Assembly: GCF_002994745.2 (NCBI RefSeq)
Contig: NC_037092.1
Span: 6,624,501 to 6,688,500 of the forward strand
Direction: 5' to 3'
Length of the DNA: 64,000 nucleotides
From: Rosa chinensis
Lineage: Eukaryota; Streptophyta; Magnoliopsida; Rosales; Rosaceae
The notes below the pieces were generated by a model. It searched no databases. It had not been told where the DNA came from and saw nothing but the letters and a program-made list of their open reading frames with translations. Shown here piece after piece: positions 11,801 through 30,383 of the stretch (position 1 is the stretch's first letter; each line of letters starts with the position of its first letter). The translations under genes and the position numbers were made by a program.

Positions 11801-14244
11801 TGATTACACATTTTACCACAATCACAACAATTGATGTAAAAGCGGTAACTTTTGTCCTATTTATAGTAATTACTCAACCTAAACTAATGTACTAATTTAT
11901 GGACAATTTAACAAGTGCAACAACAAATTTGTTGTCAAAGTGGTAAATCTTTATATTTTTATCATTAATGGAATAATTACTCATTGACTACATATTTTAC
12001 CATAACTTGCAACTATTGGTGTAAAAGCGGTAACTTTTGTTCTGATTGTAGTAATTACTTCAAAAACTATACCATTTACAAGATTACCAACCATTTTACA
12101 ATTCCTACAACATTTGTGTTGTGAAAATGGTAAAATTGAAATTAGACCAAAAGATATGTAACAACTCAATATTGTAAGGAGCTTCTCCACTTGATAATTA
12201 AGGTTCTAAATTTGATAAAAGTTGTCCAAATATGATATTTACATCTTTGACCACTTAATTACAATAACCACAACAACTATTGTCATAAGTCGTAATTGTA
12301 GTTCAATTATGTGTAATTTATTATTTTGACAATACTTGTTACATGATTTTTAACAATGTTACATATCAAGAAAGAGTGTGTTGTTAATATGGTAAATTTT
12401 ATTTTTTAAATTGACACATGTCGATATTTAATTGGGTAACCTGTTGACCAGTTCAGTAGGTTTCCACTATATTAATTTACTAAAAGTAAAAAAAATAAAA
12501 AAATAAAGGTATGATAAACACCAAGGTACCCAAGACGACCCCATAACTATAGATCTTAAAACCTGCATGGCAGAACTTGGAATTAAAAAAGATGAATATG
12601 ATGTTCTCACCTTGTTATGGACTAGTTCTACCAAATCATCATAGGGGCAATTAACGTATCGGAATTCGACGGGCAGAGGATAATTCAAACAATTTACGAC
12701 CGTTTTGAAAAGCTCAATGCAGAAACCGTCAACACTCTTTCCATCTGAACTAACGTTTACAAATGCGGGGAAGGAACCATTAGGAACCCCAATTATCATT
12801 GGCTTCTCAGCAGTAGGCATTGCCCAGCCTTTGGGGGCTCGTTGGCTTAGATTCCCAGGCCAAACAACTGTACCAACATCATCTCTTCTGTTTATGCTTG
12901 TTTGCTGTGCAAGGCTTTCTGAGAATCCAATATCTGGTCTCCAAAAGTCCAACTCTTTGTACCTGTTCCCTTCCACAACATTTATGATCCTGAATATTGG
13001 AGAGTACAACACTTCACCTCCTTTGAAGAGCATTTCCCCTCTTAAACCCATGCAATTGCTTAACACTGTATTCAACACTACCTGAAGGTTAGTGGTACTG
13101 TTACCGGTCATTCTTATGGCCTGAGTTACGATTCTAGTTAGATCGTATGCTTGAAGAGCATATATTCCTGGCTCGGGGTTATTTTTCTCTGGATACTTTT
13201 TTCGAAATACCTTGCTGAACTTGACATAGGAACTGGTATTATTGGCATAGTAGGTCTTGATTCCCAGAGTACCTTCCATATCATGATTGACTTGAGGGTC
13301 AAGTAATCTAGTAATACTCTCTGTGATTAACCAAGCCGAGTCTCTTCCTACAAGTCCCATCTTCTTCGCCACCCTGAATAGATTAGTCACTGTTGGTAAA
13401 GATGACTGAAGAACAATGAAGACCCGAGATTGAAAGCTGGGAAGCTTCAGCATCTCCTCTAGTTCACCCCAACTAAAATTAGACATAGAAGAAACCCGTG
13501 GGAGAACCAAATGATGCTCAATCTTTGAACCAACGTCTTGGAGTGCCTCAAATAAAAGAGCTAGCATCCCAGCATTACCACCATAACCATCATCCTCGTA
13601 TATTGCAATTACCCTTTTCCAACTGTACAAAGAAACTATATCTGCAATGCATTTGATCTGAGCACCAACATCGCTTGCCACTCGTATCAAAAATGGCCAC
13701 TTGCGTTGGATGAGAGGTGGGGTTATAGTAGGTGCTGCAAATGAAATCACTGGAACTTGAGTTCGGTTCCCCACATCAGCTACTTGAACTGCTTCCTGCC
13801 AAGTCTCCATGCCAATTAGCACTTTTACTTTCTTCTCCTTTATCAACTCTTCAGCTGCAAGAAAAATTAAACAAAATCCATGAGTACTATGTGCGAACTA
13901 TTTACATATATGGTCATGACTTATAACTATATAATAATGCTACTTAATTATTTACCAGCAGAAGCAGCTGTAAAGGGATCTCTGTCAGAATGTCGAAAAT
14001 GAATGATTAGGCTATGAGTCTTTGAAAGGTTCCTGAAATTTTCAGCTGCAATATCCATAGCAATTTTCTGTTCTTTGCCCATACGAGAATTCAGATTAAC
14101 GATTGCTCCAAGATTGGTGACAATTTTCTCATTTTCAGCTTCAGCTCCATCAGAGACAGTGATAATGATGATTATGATGAGCAGAGGAAGCAGATGCCAA
14201 AGTCTTTCGATTTTGTTAAAGGTCAACTTACAAGGAAAAGCCAT
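8887..14244 (-). CDS. GLR: Glutamate receptor-like channel (GLR, clade 2-like)
   Basis: Ligand-gated, Ca2+-permeable cation channel of the plasma membrane, by family. Five exons by eye: 14244-13956, 13854-12611, 10276-9970, 9818-9421, 9303-8887. They join in frame to 884 residues, the usual GLR length. Residues 1-33 look like a signal peptide (poly-Ile core); an LIVBP/ANF-type amino-terminal domain follows; ligand-binding lobe S1 lies near 440-560. M1 is about 564-582, the pore loop IGTATWFAFTSLFF about 598-612, M3 about 624-650 with SYTANLSS (the SYTANLAA-like gate motif), S2 follows, and M4 is about 804-826. No stop or frameshift is seen. Intron 2 is 2.3 kb and full of tandem repeats. Exon 5 could instead start at 9291 (AAGGAC), giving four residues fewer. 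The clade is inferred from resemblance only. Confidence 0.9.
11493..11548 (+). repeat. Short tandem repeat, 20-bp unit
   Basis: The unit cctcaaagtggttacatgag occurs twice with a partial third copy (cctcaaagtgtt). It lies directly before the 185-bp array in the GLR intron. Confidence 0.8.
11576..12133 (+). repeat. Tandem array, three copies of a 185-bp unit
   Basis: Copies start at about 11576, 11762 and 11947 (atctttatgtttttatcatt). Each holds gtaaaagcggtaacttttgt followed by gtagtaattact (tatagtaattact in copy 2). Spacing is 186 and 185 bp; the third copy is more diverged. It lies inside intron 2 of the GLR gene. Confidence 0.85.
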
Positions 14245-14249
14245 TGGTA

Positions 14250-14955
14250 ATTCTTTATAAAAATTTCAAAAAAAAAAATTTCTAGCATATTTATAGACTA
14301 AAAAGTACTGTTCAACGTATATTTATATATATGTGTATATATATATGTATATGTATATATATATAAATACTGACGAAATTGTAGAGGAACCACGCTAAGT
14401 GGAATTTTGATTCCTTGACTTGATTATTTGCTATAGAACTAAGAAGTTGACTATCCTTGATTAAGGGCAGCAGAATATGCAAGATTCTAAGTTGTCATCA
14501 GTTGTTGTCATTTTTGGGTATATTTAATAAACTACTAACTGCTAATCATTCCATTTCACACCTCAATACTTTACATAGAAGTATCTGCTTAATGCTGCAC
14601 GTTAATTACCAAATAATGCCTCCAGGGGACCAGGGATTTGTTGTATAATGCAAGTCTTTAATTGCCAATATCCCAATCCATCGAATTCATTTGCATAATG
14701 CTGCACGTTAGCTAGTAGCTACGAGGAAAGTGCCCTTTTAGTCAAACTACGTACGCAATTGATTATGGGCAGTGAAATTAATATCCATTTTTTATGTACT
14801 ATGCCCGCGTTTGTTTCATCGGAAAAGGAAGGTGGAGAGGAAAAGTGAATCTAATCTGGTAACTAATATATTAATCATGTTTGGTAGTCCAGATAATTGG
14901 CAGCCAGATTTTTCAAATCTTATCAGGTATGGATTACCAACCCAGTTAGAAAGGT
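14250..14955. other. GLR upstream region
   Basis: Holds the GLR promoter and an AT-rich microsatellite-like stretch (tatatatgtgtatatatata, about 14323-14362). Motifs such as ctgcacgtta (about 14596 and 14702) recur near 15764, supporting a duplicated promoter block. No gene seen. Confidence 0.5.
14286..14296 (-). promoter_or_regulatory. TATA box of the GLR gene
   Basis: On the minus strand ctataaatatg lies about 45 bp upstream of the GLR start codon at 14244, giving a predicted 5' leader of about 15-25 nt. Position only; not tested. Confidence 0.4.
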
Positions 14956-14959
14956 GTGA

Positions 14960-15225
14960 TTTATCAGCAGAGGCAGCAGTTAAGATATCTCGAAAGTCAA
15001 ATTTTACGCTACGAGTCTTTGAAAGGCGCTCTTGCAGTTTTTAGCTGCAATATCCATAGCAGTTTTCTGTTCTCTTTACCCATACGAGACTTCAGATTAA
15101 CAATTGCTCCGACATTGTTGACAATTTTCTCATTTTCATCAGCTTCAGCTCCATTAATGGAGAGTAATCATGACGATGATGAGCGGATGCAAAGGTCTTT
15201 GGATTTTGTTAACGCTATAAGTACT
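14960..15225 (-). pseudogene. Decayed duplicate of GLR exon 1
   Basis: Aligns with GLR exon 1 (13956-14220) over nearly its whole length; shared blocks include tatccatagcagttttctgt and ttgacaattttctcattttc. Indels break the frame and the start codon region is altered. Flanking promoter pieces (caccacgg..., cagaatatgc, aatgctgcacgt) are duplicated in the same order. No further GLR exons follow, so only the 5' end was copied. Read as a partial tandem duplication. Confidence 0.8.
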
Positions 15226-15259
15226 AGCAAAAGTCAATTTGTTTCTGATTTCTAGTACA

Positions 15260-16462
15260 GCTAGTTCGAGATTACAGAGATCTAGTGCTTAACTTGTATA
15301 TATGCATGGTCACCGTGTCATAGTACACGTACATGTATATGATACGGCGAAATTGTGGAGAAACCACGGTTTTTCCTCTGATTAAGAAGTTGACTATCAT
15401 TGTCACTTGTGGTTGTGGATAAAGAGAAGCAGAATATGCTAGAATATTCAAGTTTTGATATGTGAGTATCTAATAAAACTGCGAACTGCTATAGTTTCAT
15501 TTGTACACCTCATTGGCATATTTACTTGTATAAGAAGATTTGCAATATAAACTTGCTAAGGCGGTCCTCAAGCTTTTTTTTTTTAACCGGTTTTCCCAAA
15601 TTTATATTACAGATTACAGATGAACTATTAGGGGTTGCACTGTACGTGTTGCCTCTGGTATGCTTCTTTGCCATTGTAGTGATAGAGATACATACTTGAG
15701 GATTTTGTTTTATAATGTAAGTCGTTGCTTATGTCCCAGTCCATCATATTTATATGCTTAATGCTGCACGTCATCCCGGAGTAGAGAGGAAAATTTAAGC
15801 GGCCTTGTAGTCATAACTAGAATTAATTATGGACCGTGAACTTAGCATGAATTGAAATGGAGAGAGTACAGCGTCGGGCTTCGATGATATGTTCGAAGTG
15901 GAGGGTATATGTTCAGCTCAGATTCGAGTATATTATAACAATTGATCTGTTAAACAAGTGAGTTTTGTCTTTGAACCGTCGTTTCCTTATTTCCATCCAC
16001 TTGTTCAAGAACTTCACACGCCACTCGTTTTTTAGTTTCTCACCGCCACATTTTTTATTTCAATCTTATAATACTTAGTTCATTCAAATTCAATTCATAA
16101 AAAAAACCATCAAAATTAAAGACCCATAAAAATTATAATTAACCTTATGACCAATGGATTAAAGACACACTGACCCGTAATGATGATGGGTATTAATATT
16201 AAGAAAGTCAATAAAAAACGTTGAAATTCAAACCAATATATATTATTCTAAGAACACCATGAATTGAAAATCACTCGTTAATGTTTTCCTTTTCTTTCTC
16301 AAAAAAATAAATAAATAAATAAATATATAGTTGGGTCGGGTCGGGTCATCACAGCACTCGAAAAAAATGAAAAAACAATAAATCACCAAACGGCCCAATG
16401 GGCATTTACCTTATTATCCACGAGAGGCCGGATCGGTCCGGGTCATCCATGCGCGCCTAATA
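15260..16462. other. Intergenic, no gene seen
   Basis: AT-rich sequence with the outer part of the duplicated GLR promoter (to about 15800), a short aaat microsatellite near 16303-16325 and a gggtcgggtcgggtc block near 16334 that resembles the inside of the hAT element next to it. No credible open frame. Confidence 0.5.
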
Positions 16463-16470
16463 CACACACT

Positions 16471-17069
16471 TAGGGCTGTCAATTCTGACACGACCCGATA
16501 ACACGACTCGAAACCCGCACGAAATAAAGCGGGTTGAACCCGCATGATTAAAAAGCGGGTCGGTCGTGGGTCAATCCGCCATGACCCATTTAATAAATGG
16601 GTCGGCCACGGGTCAACCCGCCAACACGAAGTAAACCCGTATAACCCAATTATGCTGTACCTCTTTTCGAAATTGTGGACGTTGGGAGTATTTGATCATA
16701 AGATTAAACAATTTGAAATATTTTGCTTTATAAGTATTAGATTTAATTATTTATGAATTATATATAATTATTTATATTCTTCGTCTTATGGAGTTTTTAG
16801 CGAATTTAATCAATTTATGCATTTTTTTAGTTAAATGGGTCGTATTGTTAACCTTTAAATGAGTCATTTTGTCTAATACTACACGACCTATTTATTAAAT
16901 GGGTTAAGTGGGTTGGAAACGGATAACCCGTTTAATAAATAGGTTGGGTTTGAGTTTAAATTTTTGACACGATTATTAAATGGGTTTGGGTTTGAGTTTA
17001 TCTCTTGCGACACGACAAATACCTTGACCCGACACGAACCCAACCCGACACGACTCATTGACAGCCCTA
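16471..17069. mobile_element. Non-autonomous hAT element (MITE)
   Basis: Terminal inverted repeats tagggctgtcaat / attgacagcccta bound a 599-bp element with no transposase. The 8-bp direct repeat cacacact flanks it exactly (16463-16470 and 17070-17077), the hAT signature. The interior has many gggt/accc blocks in inverted orientation, so it could fold on itself. It lies 58 bp upstream of the DEAH helicase start codon, inside that gene's promoter or 5' leader. Confidence 0.93.
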
Positions 17070-17127
17070 CACACACTTCTAGAAGCTCTAAAACCAAAAT
17101 CAAAGAGTAGCAGAGTTGGGCAGAAGA

Positions 17128-24146
<7,019 letters not shown>

Positions 24147-25495
24147 CTCGCTCTGCCTCCACCATCCCTCATAATAAATTCATATAAGAACAATGAGGAA
24201 ACTACCATCGTCATTCAGTATGGCCTTGATCACTTGGATTTTTCATGTAAATATACCAACTATTATCTTGAATAGCATCCATTAACCATTAACCACTGAC
24301 TAAAATACTGAATCATTAACCATGCTTTTTTTCATTGGCTATTAATTTTATTTGTTCGTGCTACTGGAACAATTGAATAAAAGTCATAAAACCCACTGAC
24401 TAATGGATTAGGTTGAATTGGAGTGGGTCAGATTTTGTTACCCTACTTGCATGGTTAGGCTCTTTTGTTTGCTTAAGGTGATAGAGAAAGTTATAAACAT
24501 CAATTTATTTATCAGTATTGTTGAGGAAGAAATACTAGTATCTTGGACTGCAAATCAATCTCGAATACAACAAGAATTGCAACAGTTTTTCAAATTGGAG
24601 CTGCTTGATTCGCTTTCCTGTTTATCGAACTGACCTTGTTGATTAGCGATTTCATTCACTAAATAATGACACCGGGGTTCTCGGTCCTAATCCTACCCAT
24701 TCAATCATTACAGGAGCGTATAATTATTTCGTATTATTCAAGTTCAAAGGCCTTCAAGGTCTGCTCTCAAGGATATTCAAACACATTTTTTCTGCTTCAC
24801 TCCAACTTTCATTGTTTACTAATCTATATGTGTATGTAAGCAGCTTACTGGGTGAATATAATACTATAAATACTGTGTCATAGTCATGGATTATTTTAAT
24901 TAGTTTGAATATTAATACTGGTTTTCCTAAAAAAAAAAAAATTTGATTATTAATCCTGGACCTTTCCCTCCCAGATTTGGATCTATTTGTCCAGATCCCA
25001 GAATCCAGATAATTAACTTGTACTCAAATAAACCTGGAAATTTGCTTACTTGATAGTTACGGGTCACTGCTGATTCCTTTTATATTGGTCTAAAAGTCAT
25101 AGGTTCGTATATATCTGTTATGCTCCATTTTATGATTACCAAACACCTAAATTAAACTGTTAAAGCATGGTGGCTGCTGGGTTCTCTTGAAAAAAAAAAA
25201 TGGTACATGTACCATGGAGGCTGCTCTATTTATTCAGTCAATTATTTCTGTTCAGTGTCACTATCCAACTAGTGATTTCATATTTTTGGAGCAAGTACAG
25301 AGGAATATATTAAGTCAAATAAATACATAGTCATATGCCAAATAAGCAGGTTGCTTGCTGCCAATTTTCCTCATTCTATTCTGTTAATCTTCTAGCTTTT
25401 GTTCTTACTTGTTCAAATTTCTTGGGGAGACAAAGCCGGTATAGGAAATGTCATAGGTAGAATAGTTTGGGCCATTTTAATCCTCAACTCCCATT
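24147..25495. other. Intergenic between helicase and exchanger
   Basis: 3' flank of the helicase followed by AT-rich sequence with short poly-A runs. No open frame or repeat structure worth naming. Confidence 0.5.
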
Positions 25496-25502
25496 GATTT
25501 CT

Positions 25503-25511
25503 CTATTTAAA
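25503..25511 (+). promoter_or_regulatory. TATA-like box of the Na/Ca exchanger gene
   Basis: ctatttaaa about 80 bp upstream of the start codon at 25590, suitable for a 5' leader of about 50 nt. Position only. Confidence 0.35.
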
Positions 25512-25589
25512 CCTTAACAAACTTAGAGTTGCATCTCAGCTTCTCATTCTCATTTTTTCAACCAGAATTAGCTAATAGCGTCTCTGGAT

Positions 25590-28462
25590 ATGGCAAGAGC
25601 AGCTTTGTTCATCATTTTTCTGGTTCTCCAATTACTCCATTTGGGAAGCAGCCGGTCTGTTAAAGACTCTAATCTGCTCATATCCGATGGCTTAGACGAC
25701 AAGTTAATCAGCCAGTCTTCTTCACTCCTACAAGTAGTGGATGATCTTAAGGCAGATACAGTGACTTGCGAACCCATTTATGGCTTCTTGCCTTGTGCAA
25801 CTTCAGTCTGGGGGCTGGCTTTCATGGTAATCGTCTATGAGATTTTGCTCTACCTTGCAAATAGCTGTATCACAAGTGGATCTGAACTCTTCTTCAAAAT
25901 GTATGGGACCGGATTCTTTGGTGCTAGTGTCTTCCACTTGCTCGGCACAATACCACAAGTGGGAATTGTTGTTGGTAAGATCCTTAATCTCTATAGCTTC
26001 CTCTCAGTTGCTCATTATGCATGTGTGTGCTTTTTATCATCATGCAGTAGAATTTGCTGATGATTAATATGAGATGGTTAGATTCAACATCAAATTTGAG
26101 GTAGCAATAGCATCTTGAAGTAACCTTATTTTTCTGATCTGCTTCATAATTTCAAAGAGATCATAAAATTTTCATGTTCAATGTTGCATATTCTTGGCCA
26201 GATATTGACCAAGATTAGATATTAGATATAGAAATTTCTAGTCTCCAACTTCTTGTTTGTGCTTGCTGTACAAGAGTCTATTCTCTCCTTTAATTAATAT
26301 CAGATATATACAATATTTCAATCTATTCATAAAGTGAGAATTGAAAAAAGTCAACTTAATTGGTGACGTCATAATCTCCCTAGATTATTTAGGAGTCTAG
26401 CCGTCTGTTAACTTTATACTTACAGTTGTATAGGGACGGCGCATACCTGAGTAGTAATTGCTCAAGTATTTTGAAAGGATGTGCAGAAATCATGTATCTT
26501 TGGTCTCAAGTAAGAAATTTACAGATGAATGTGATGTCTTGTAACCAAATTCCTAAAAAAGTTCTTGCTTTGTTTTTGTCAGTGACTGGAGTTACAGGAA
26601 CTGCAGAAACTGCAGAAGCAATGGCTACAATGAACATTGGCATGGTTGCAGGGTCAGCAATCATGCTTCTTACATTAGTCTGGGGTTCTGTTGTTGCATT
26701 TGGCAGCTATGACATCTCCAAGTCTCCAACTTCTTCAAATCGAGGACATAAGAAGCGCTTCAGTATCACTGGTATACTTTTCTTATCTTCACAGACACTG
26801 CAAAGAGAGAGGTCTAGTTGAAGTGCAACAATTGTAACGTGTCGGTATATGTGCTTTGCAGGTTATGTAACAACTGATGCTGAAACCAGCTGTACCGCAA
26901 GAATCATGATGGTGTCATTGATCCCCTTTCTTATTCTTCAAGTGGCTAAAGTCCTCAATTCAACCTCAGGGATTCGTATTGTGATCTTAATTTCTCTACT
27001 AGTTTCATTTGCATTCCTTGTCGCTTACTGCATCTATCAGGTAACACAAAATTTCAAGAAGAGAACACATAGTTTCTCAAGTATTTGTGGCAACCAAAGA
27101 TGACCTCAGCAACTGTAATGCACTACTAAACAAAACAAAAAACAAAAATGCAGGTCTTTGAGCCATGGATTCAGAACAGGAGACTTGAATTTTTGATGAG
27201 TAAATATGTACAGAGAACCTTGTCACCGAGTTTTCTCACTGCAAGCGGCGAGCCTAATGTATCAAATATACAAGAGTAAGTCCCTGGTTTCTACATTTAG
27301 TTTATCTGGATTGTTGAAATGCCATGATCTATTAATTAGCCCTTTCTTGAGTTTATTGGCAGGGTGTTTACTAGAATCGACCAGAATCATAATCAGTCTA
27401 TATCAGCAAAAGAACTGAGAACATTGATCCTAGGAATACAAATAGGGGAAGTAGGTCTGGAGAGTGATTATGTAGAAAAGGCGATGGAGGACTTTGATAT
27501 ATCTGGTGATTCTCAAATATCTGAGCAAGAGTTTGTTAATGGAATCTCAAAATGGGTTAATGCAAGGCCCTCTGTCAATCGTCAAGGTCAAGGACATAGA
27601 AGGTTTTTAAGCAGCAAGTCCGAGGTTCAAATTCAGCCATGCTAACACTATATATCAGTTCCAATTAAAACCTTTACGTTCACATGTAGATCATTAAATT
27701 GAACTTGCAGGAAGCTTTGGAAGGGCAGCAGAAGCAGGTGGCTAGAAAAAAGAAGAGTAAGCTTACCAATAAATCTTGGACAAATCAAATCAAGGCTGCT
27801 TGTCTCTTGATCCTCGGTATTGGCATTATGATTTTGCTTGCAAATCCCCTCATGGAGACTATCCAAGACTTCTCTACTGCTGCAAGCATCCCTTCATTCT
27901 TCACCTCTTATGTTTTGATACCCTTGGCTATCAACTATGGACTGGCATTGCAAATAATAACTTCTGCTCAAGATAAGACTGAGAATGCCATCTCTTTAGC
28001 ACTTTCAGAGGTCTGTTTCTCTCTTGCACTCATATCTTCTTTCATTTTTGCATCTCTGATATAACAACTTCCATATTTAACAAAGCCTTGATCAATACTA
28101 GCCAGTATCATCATGGATAAGCTACATGCTTATATATTTAAAGTTGACATTTGATCTCCAATTGAACAACAGAAACATAGTTGCTCATCTGACACTCCAA
28201 AATATTTATGCAGATTTATAACAGCGTGTTCATGAACAACGTTATGGGATTGACCATCTTCTTGGCACTTGTTTACATACGTAATTTATCTTGGGATGTC
28301 TCTGCAGCAGTTTTAGTTGTTCTGATCATTTGCTCAGTAATGGGTCTTTATGCCAGCTTCAGCAGAAAGTTCCCATTTTGGACCTGTATTATAGCATACA
28401 TTATGTACCCCATATCACTGTTGATGGTTTATATTCTTACCACTTTTCTTGGATGGACTTAG
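25590..28462 (+). CDS. NCL: EF-hand Na+/Ca2+ exchanger, NCL type
   Basis: Cation/Ca2+ antiporter of an internal or plasma membrane, by family. Seven exons by eye: 25590-25974, 26583-26771, 26862-27040, 27154-27275, 27363-27624, 27711-28010, 28214-28462; they join to 561 residues. A signal peptide-like start (1-23) precedes a first exchanger alpha-repeat (GSELFF...GASVFHLLGTIPQ, about 97-123) with membrane segments to about 250. Two EF-hands form the central loop (DQNHNQSISAKE 298-309, DISGDSQISEQE 337-348). The second membrane half carries an alpha-repeat-like block (exons 6-7). Two halves around paired EF-hands is the plant NCL layout. No lesion seen. The transported ions are inferred from the family. 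Confidence 0.9.
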
Positions 28463-29028
28463 AGTCAGAAGTTACAGTGTAGCAACCTACCAGATTTTAG
28501 TCTGTATATTCTTGAAGTGGATCAAAACGTTGTGAAATCAAATCCCACTGTACATGTAATTCTACTTCACTAATTTGAATTCCAATACAACCCAAGTCTT
28601 ATGTGAGTGACACACATGATATTTCATGTCTTATACGAGTATTAGAAACTTTGTTAATTTTCAACTAATTTATCCGAACCTGAAATTTGGCCCTCATTTA
28701 TATCAAAATGTCTTTGTTATAGCACATGATTTCTCTTGAAAAATTTCACATACTTTCCTCATGTTTGTGATAAAAAAAAAAAAAAAAAAACTTAAAACAT
28801 CATGTACCAATCCCTAAATTGATTTATGTTTATAGTTTAGATGGTCATAATTAAGCCCAGTATACTAATTTCTATCAGGTTGTATCTCCGATTTTTTTAA
28901 CTAGATAATTTTGGTGTATAATTAATTTAAACTACATAGGCAGATTAGGCTAGTCTTAAGAGAATGAGTCAATGGTAATTATAATAAGTTATTGTATCCT
29001 TATTTAATATTATTTTAACAGATCAACT
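28463..29028. other. Exchanger 3' flank
   Basis: AT-rich, with a run of 18 A at 28773-28790. No gene apart from the tRNA that follows. Confidence 0.5.
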
Positions 29029-29102
29029 GGTCCCGTAGCTCAGTTGGTTAGAGCGCTGGTCTTATGAGCCGGAGGTCGCGAGTTCGAGCCTCGCCGGGAC
29101 CA
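29029..29102 (+). tRNA. tRNA, anticodon TAT (tRNA-Ile by anticodon)
   Basis: A 74-nt cloverleaf without intron: acceptor ggtcccg/cgggacc, D arm gctc/gagc, anticodon stem ctggt/gccgg with G-T pairs, loop cttatga (anticodon 29063-29065), T arm gcgag/ctcgc with ttcgagc, discriminator A. The A box (tagctcagttgg) and B box (gttcgagcc) are intact, caa lies 3 bases upstream and ttt follows the 3' end. By anticodon it would read AUA (Ile), but G37 is unusual for that identity. CCA is not encoded, as expected for a nuclear gene. Confidence 0.9.
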
Positions 29103-29848
29103 GTTTGCTTGAATTATTCTTTGGGTATTTTTTAGCACATACAGTGTATTTATCTGAAATGTTTGTTAGATCTAAATGACTTCCCATTTAGCTAATTTTT
29201 AAATATCATGAAAAATTATTGTTAAAAAAAATATCATGAAAAATTAACAGAAAGTATTGGTTGCTAAATGGGAATGCATTCAATGTTCATAATACTCTAG
29301 GAGAGTGACCGTCAAAGATCTGACCAATAGATCATAAGCAGGCCTTGTGATGTGAGAATATATGCATGTAGTTTTGGGCCCGGATCCTTCAAGTTGTAAT
29401 GTTTGGGCTCTCTCTATGATGTGGGTATGGCCTGCCCATATGGAAGTATGCAACTCATAAACTCTTAGTAGTCCCCTCATCTGCTTGATGATCAGAAGTG
29501 TTATACCAGCAAAGCCATTATATAATTGAGAGTTGAGAGTGATTTAAATCATTGAATCAAGGTAGGTCACACAACAATAATTGATCTATATGATGATATG
29601 TTTACATGCATTATTACTATTTCTGGTAGATTACATCCATTATCAGTGCATATGCAATATCTTTAATCATTTGAGCTTATTTCTTCCTGGAGTGTGAGTT
29701 ATTTGGAACTCATTCAACAGCAAACTTGCCTACATCATCACTCATTAGAGGGATGCTGAAAAATGACCTCCAGTAAACACCTAAAACAAAAATTTGGTAA
29801 TTGAAAATACAGTATTTGTTTTCTTCCCAAAACTTCTACTATACATGC
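29103..29848. other. Intergenic, no gene seen
   Basis: AT-rich flank with no credible open frame, between the tRNA and the hAT element. Confidence 0.5.
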
Positions 29849-29856
29849 ATTGTCAT

Positions 29857-30375
29857 CAGGGCCGGTCCTGAAAATTAAGAGGCCTAGTGCAAAAATTTAA
29901 ATAATGTCTTATTAATCACGATCTCAATTAGAAGAACTAGGAAAAAATGTTTGGTGTAAATAAAAGAAAAAAATGGTGGAGGGCCTAAAAACATAAACAA
30001 GGATGGAAAAATAGAAAGAAAGAAAAAAAGAAAAAAGAAGAAAGTCAAGAAACATAACACAAGATCGAAGAAGAAAGTAGAGAGGCCTTAGGAATGAAAA
30101 GAACAAAAAAAAAATTAAAACAAGATAGAAGATCAGAAAAAAGGCAAAGAAAAAATTAAATAGAGCTAAGTACCCATGGGTTTTAAGCCCACGACCAATC
30201 AAGCCTGACAATTTACAGTAGAGTTGCCAACTGAACTAAACAACAATTTAGTAAGTTTTAGCATTCTTGACTAGATAAATATATCTAAAGCCATTATAAA
30301 ATTGAATTCAGAGGCCTTCGAAAACTGGAGGCCTTGTGCGGCTGCTCCATTTGAACACCCCCAGGGCCGCCTCTG
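29857..30375. mobile_element. Small hAT-like element
   Basis: Starts cagggccggtcctg and ends with the inverted form cagggccgcctctg. An 8-bp direct repeat, attgtcat, flanks it at 29849-29856 and 30376-30383. The 519-bp interior is purine-rich with no transposase, so it is non-autonomous. Confidence 0.88.
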
Positions 30376-30383
30376 ATTGTCAT

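Larger units (their letters stand above)
10340..12460. other. Repeat-rich large intron of GLR
   Basis: Most of intron 2 (10277-12610) is AT-rich noncoding sequence. Apart from the tandem arrays listed separately I see imperfect repeats of ctcaaatgagaacctacttt at about 11318-11450 and no open frame of note. Confidence 0.6.

Noticed and set aside
25837..26067. Alternative frame inside exchanger exon 1
   Set aside because: Shadow of the 25590 frame, which carries the exchanger alpha-repeat.
29857..30375. Reading the cagggccggtcctg element as a Helitron end
   Set aside because: The exact 8-bp duplication and inverted ends fit hAT; no CTRR end or hairpin is seen.
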